A DNA stretch of 64,000 bases from Varroa destructor (lineage: Eukaryota > Arthropoda > Arachnida > Mesostigmata > Varroidae). The DNA lies in NCBI RefSeq assembly GCF_002443255.2, contig NW_019211454.1, positions 18,691,037 through 18,755,036 of the forward strand, given 5' to 3'. Of the stretch, positions 62,618-64,000 are shown piece by piece (positions within the stretch are counted from its first letter, which is position 1; every line of letters begins with the position of its first letter). The position numbers and the translations under genes are program-made. The notes below the pieces were generated by a model that saw nothing but the letters and a program-made list of their open reading frames with translations, had not been told where the DNA came from and searched no databases.

Positions 62618-63114
62618 CTGTCAAAGGTTGAATTAAAGAAATCACCATAATCTACGAAGATGGGCCAAGCTGACCTGTTATTTCTGGCCAAAAGATGAAA
62701 AGCTATAGTTAGTGCACCACGACAAAATATCGTTGCATAATAGCAAACGATATTTCTATAGCCGGAACGGAACCGGCAGCAATGATTCGATACTTCACAC
62801 TGTCGAGTAGCCTTGTTAGCTAACTACATCTGAAAGTGTTCTAGTTCTGTTCCGTAACGAAGGAACTAGCGAAGGAAGGGCAGCGCGAGAACAAGATACT
62901 GTATGAAGAACAAGTAGATGCCAGTCTATCTATCCTCAAGTTGATCATATCATCAGAAGAAATGTACCTACATATGGGATGAAAAGCTATTAATATTCTG
63001 AGTACCTTCATTTTGCATCTAGATAATATATTCATATGTGATATTTGCCTCCATTTATGGCCAGATAACAATGATCGGGATCAGTTCATAGAGCGCATAA
63101 CTACTCCGTGACCT

Positions 63115-63321
63115 ATGACGTATGGTCTATCGAATGATTTGGATAATAGCGAGAATATTGGTCCTATCGCTCATCACCCTGGTGATGATCAACGTTCTCT
63201 GCCTGCAAGCGGTAGTGGACACAAATTTAGACTAATGCCAGTAACGATTGGGGATCTACTAGATACGAAAAGAGCGTCCTTAGAGCGTGGAATTACAATT
63301 CCAACAAATATTATTGCATAA
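63115..63321 (+). CDS. Candidate 68-aa frame or exon
   Basis: ATG-to-TAA frame with a coding-like codon rhythm, starting MTYGLSNDLDNSENIG and ending ITIPTNIIA. A TGA lies just upstream in frame, so either this ATG starts it or an acceptor lies close by. A donor-like CCA|GTAACG occurs inside. It sits on the same strand as the next frame, 250 bases downstream, and may belong to the same gene. Hydrophilic, with no membrane segment and no family recognised. Confidence 0.25.
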   Translation: MTYGLSNDLDNSENIGPIAHHPGDDQRSLPASGSGHKFRLMPVTIGDLLDTKRASLERGITIPTNIIA

Positions 63322-63570
63322 TCTTAAATGTTTCGAGTAAGACGGTGTTATTTGGCCAGCTAATTATATATCAGTTTACTATTCTTGTGACCTGTGATAC
63401 GAACAAATAGTCAAGACTTTTCAGCGCGGACGCTAGCGCTAGGGTAGAAACACAAAAAACGCAGGTCAAGGCTGCCATAAGCAATATGAGATACCTATTT
63501 CACTCTTTTTATTTTTTCAAATAAGCTCAAGATTACAAATCGAAACTGATGCCAAATTATCTCTGACTGA

Positions 63571-63729
63571 ATGTCGTTGCACTATGAATTGTTGCAGGGC
63601 ATTCTGAAAACGGGCACCCAAGTTTTTAAGCTTCAAGTTAAATTTCAGTATAAGCCGCTTGGAATTCTGACCGGCGAACCGAAGCGCACTTACATACCTC
63701 TACCAACTAAAAAAACTCTCCGTGAATAA
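63571..63729 (+). CDS. Candidate 52-aa frame or exon near the window end
   Basis: Reads MSLHYELLQGILKTGTQVFK, then KLQVKFQYKPLGILTGEPKR and PLPTKKTLRE before TAA. An acceptor (GAATTGTTGCAG) ends at 63597, so the coding part may start there instead of at the ATG. A donor-like C|GTGAAT before the stop and a strong acceptor (GTTTTTTGCCTTAG) near 63805 would define an intron of roughly 85 bases. The join then reads LQACFAWSRYFPPIHI and stops. I consider this among the more coding-like short frames but cannot name it. Confidence 0.3.
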   Translation: MSLHYELLQGILKTGTQVFKLQVKFQYKPLGILTGEPKRTYIPLPTKKTLRE

Positions 63730-63754
63730 TTTAATTGGCTCGCGTTGGATAGAT

Positions 63755-64000
63755 ATGAACCAAGTTGTCTTCGAAGATGATATTTTCCCCGATGTTTTTT
63801 GCCTTAGAGGCCTGTTTCGCATGGTCGCGCTACTTTCCTCCGATACATATCTAACGAAGAACTATTTGACTACGACCAAGAAGCTATACCGAAGTAGGCC
63901 AATATGGACACCAACAAGAAGGTGCTATAGTTTGAAAATTATGATTTGTATTCAAGTTTATCGCATGACATGGCGGTCGAGTTCGGCCATCAGATTCGAT
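63755..64000 (+). CDS. Open frame running off the window end
   Basis: From the ATG at 63755 a frame (MNQVVFEDDIFPDVFCLRG and onward) stays open for 82 codons to the last base. It is also open upstream to 63671, overlapping the previous candidate in another frame. The first 50 residues look more protein-like than the rest. Partial; family unknown. Confidence 0.2.
   Translation, partial: MNQVVFEDDIFPDVFCLRGLFRMVALLSSDTYLTKNYLTTTKKLYRSRPIWTPTRRCYSLKIMICIQVYRMTWRSSSAIRFD

Overview
The window looks like animal nuclear DNA, most likely from an arthropod. A parasitiform mite is my best guess, at low confidence. It is AT-rich, with long non-coding stretches, many dinucleotide and trinucleotide microsatellites, GT-AG splice-site look-alikes, TATA and AATAAA motifs, and one long protein rich in Asn, Gln and Ser repeats. 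I see no operons, ribosome binding sites, CRISPR array, rRNA, convincing tRNA, or recognisable transposase or reverse transcriptase. A 100-N block at 25223-25322 shows this is a scaffolded draft assembly.

The only gene I regard as secure is on the minus strand at 17995-14141. It is a continuous 1284-codon reading frame encoding a protein with one membrane segment near its N-terminus and a very long disordered tail. I do not recognise its family. Upstream sequence (18000-20210) looks like its leader and promoter: a TATA box at 20208-20201, a CpG-dense block, a consensus 5' splice site near 18566, and several tiny upstream ORFs, the last ending one base before the main ATG. An AATAAA motif lies about 0.47 kb past the stop.

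The next best gene is a 151-codon frame at 36655-36200 (minus) with a good start context, one membrane segment and a hydrophilic tail. All other coding calls are candidate exons supported by reading-frame openness, splice consensus and phase agreement: 9539-8816 (minus, two exons), 29155-28670 (minus, with a frame break), 40888-41048 (plus), 62617-61132 (minus, two exons), and 63115-63321 and 63571-63729 (plus). A 203-codon open frame at 4080-4688 has no ATG start. These could be exons of large-intron genes or chance frames, because several stretches read plausibly on both strands.

By region: 1-6100 is mostly unremarkable; 6180-7900 is CpG-dense with a consensus donor; 8.8-9.5 kb holds a candidate exon pair; 10-14 kb has little; 14-20 kb is the main gene; 20-36 kb is largely non-coding with the assembly gap; 36 kb holds the small membrane-protein candidate; 41-62 kb is repeat-bearing non-coding sequence with structured DNA (foldback element at 51.4 kb, Z-DNA-type tract at 58.7 kb, hairpins at 41.0 and 55.7 kb); and the last 3 kb holds several candidate exons. 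I cannot show that any of these genes act together.
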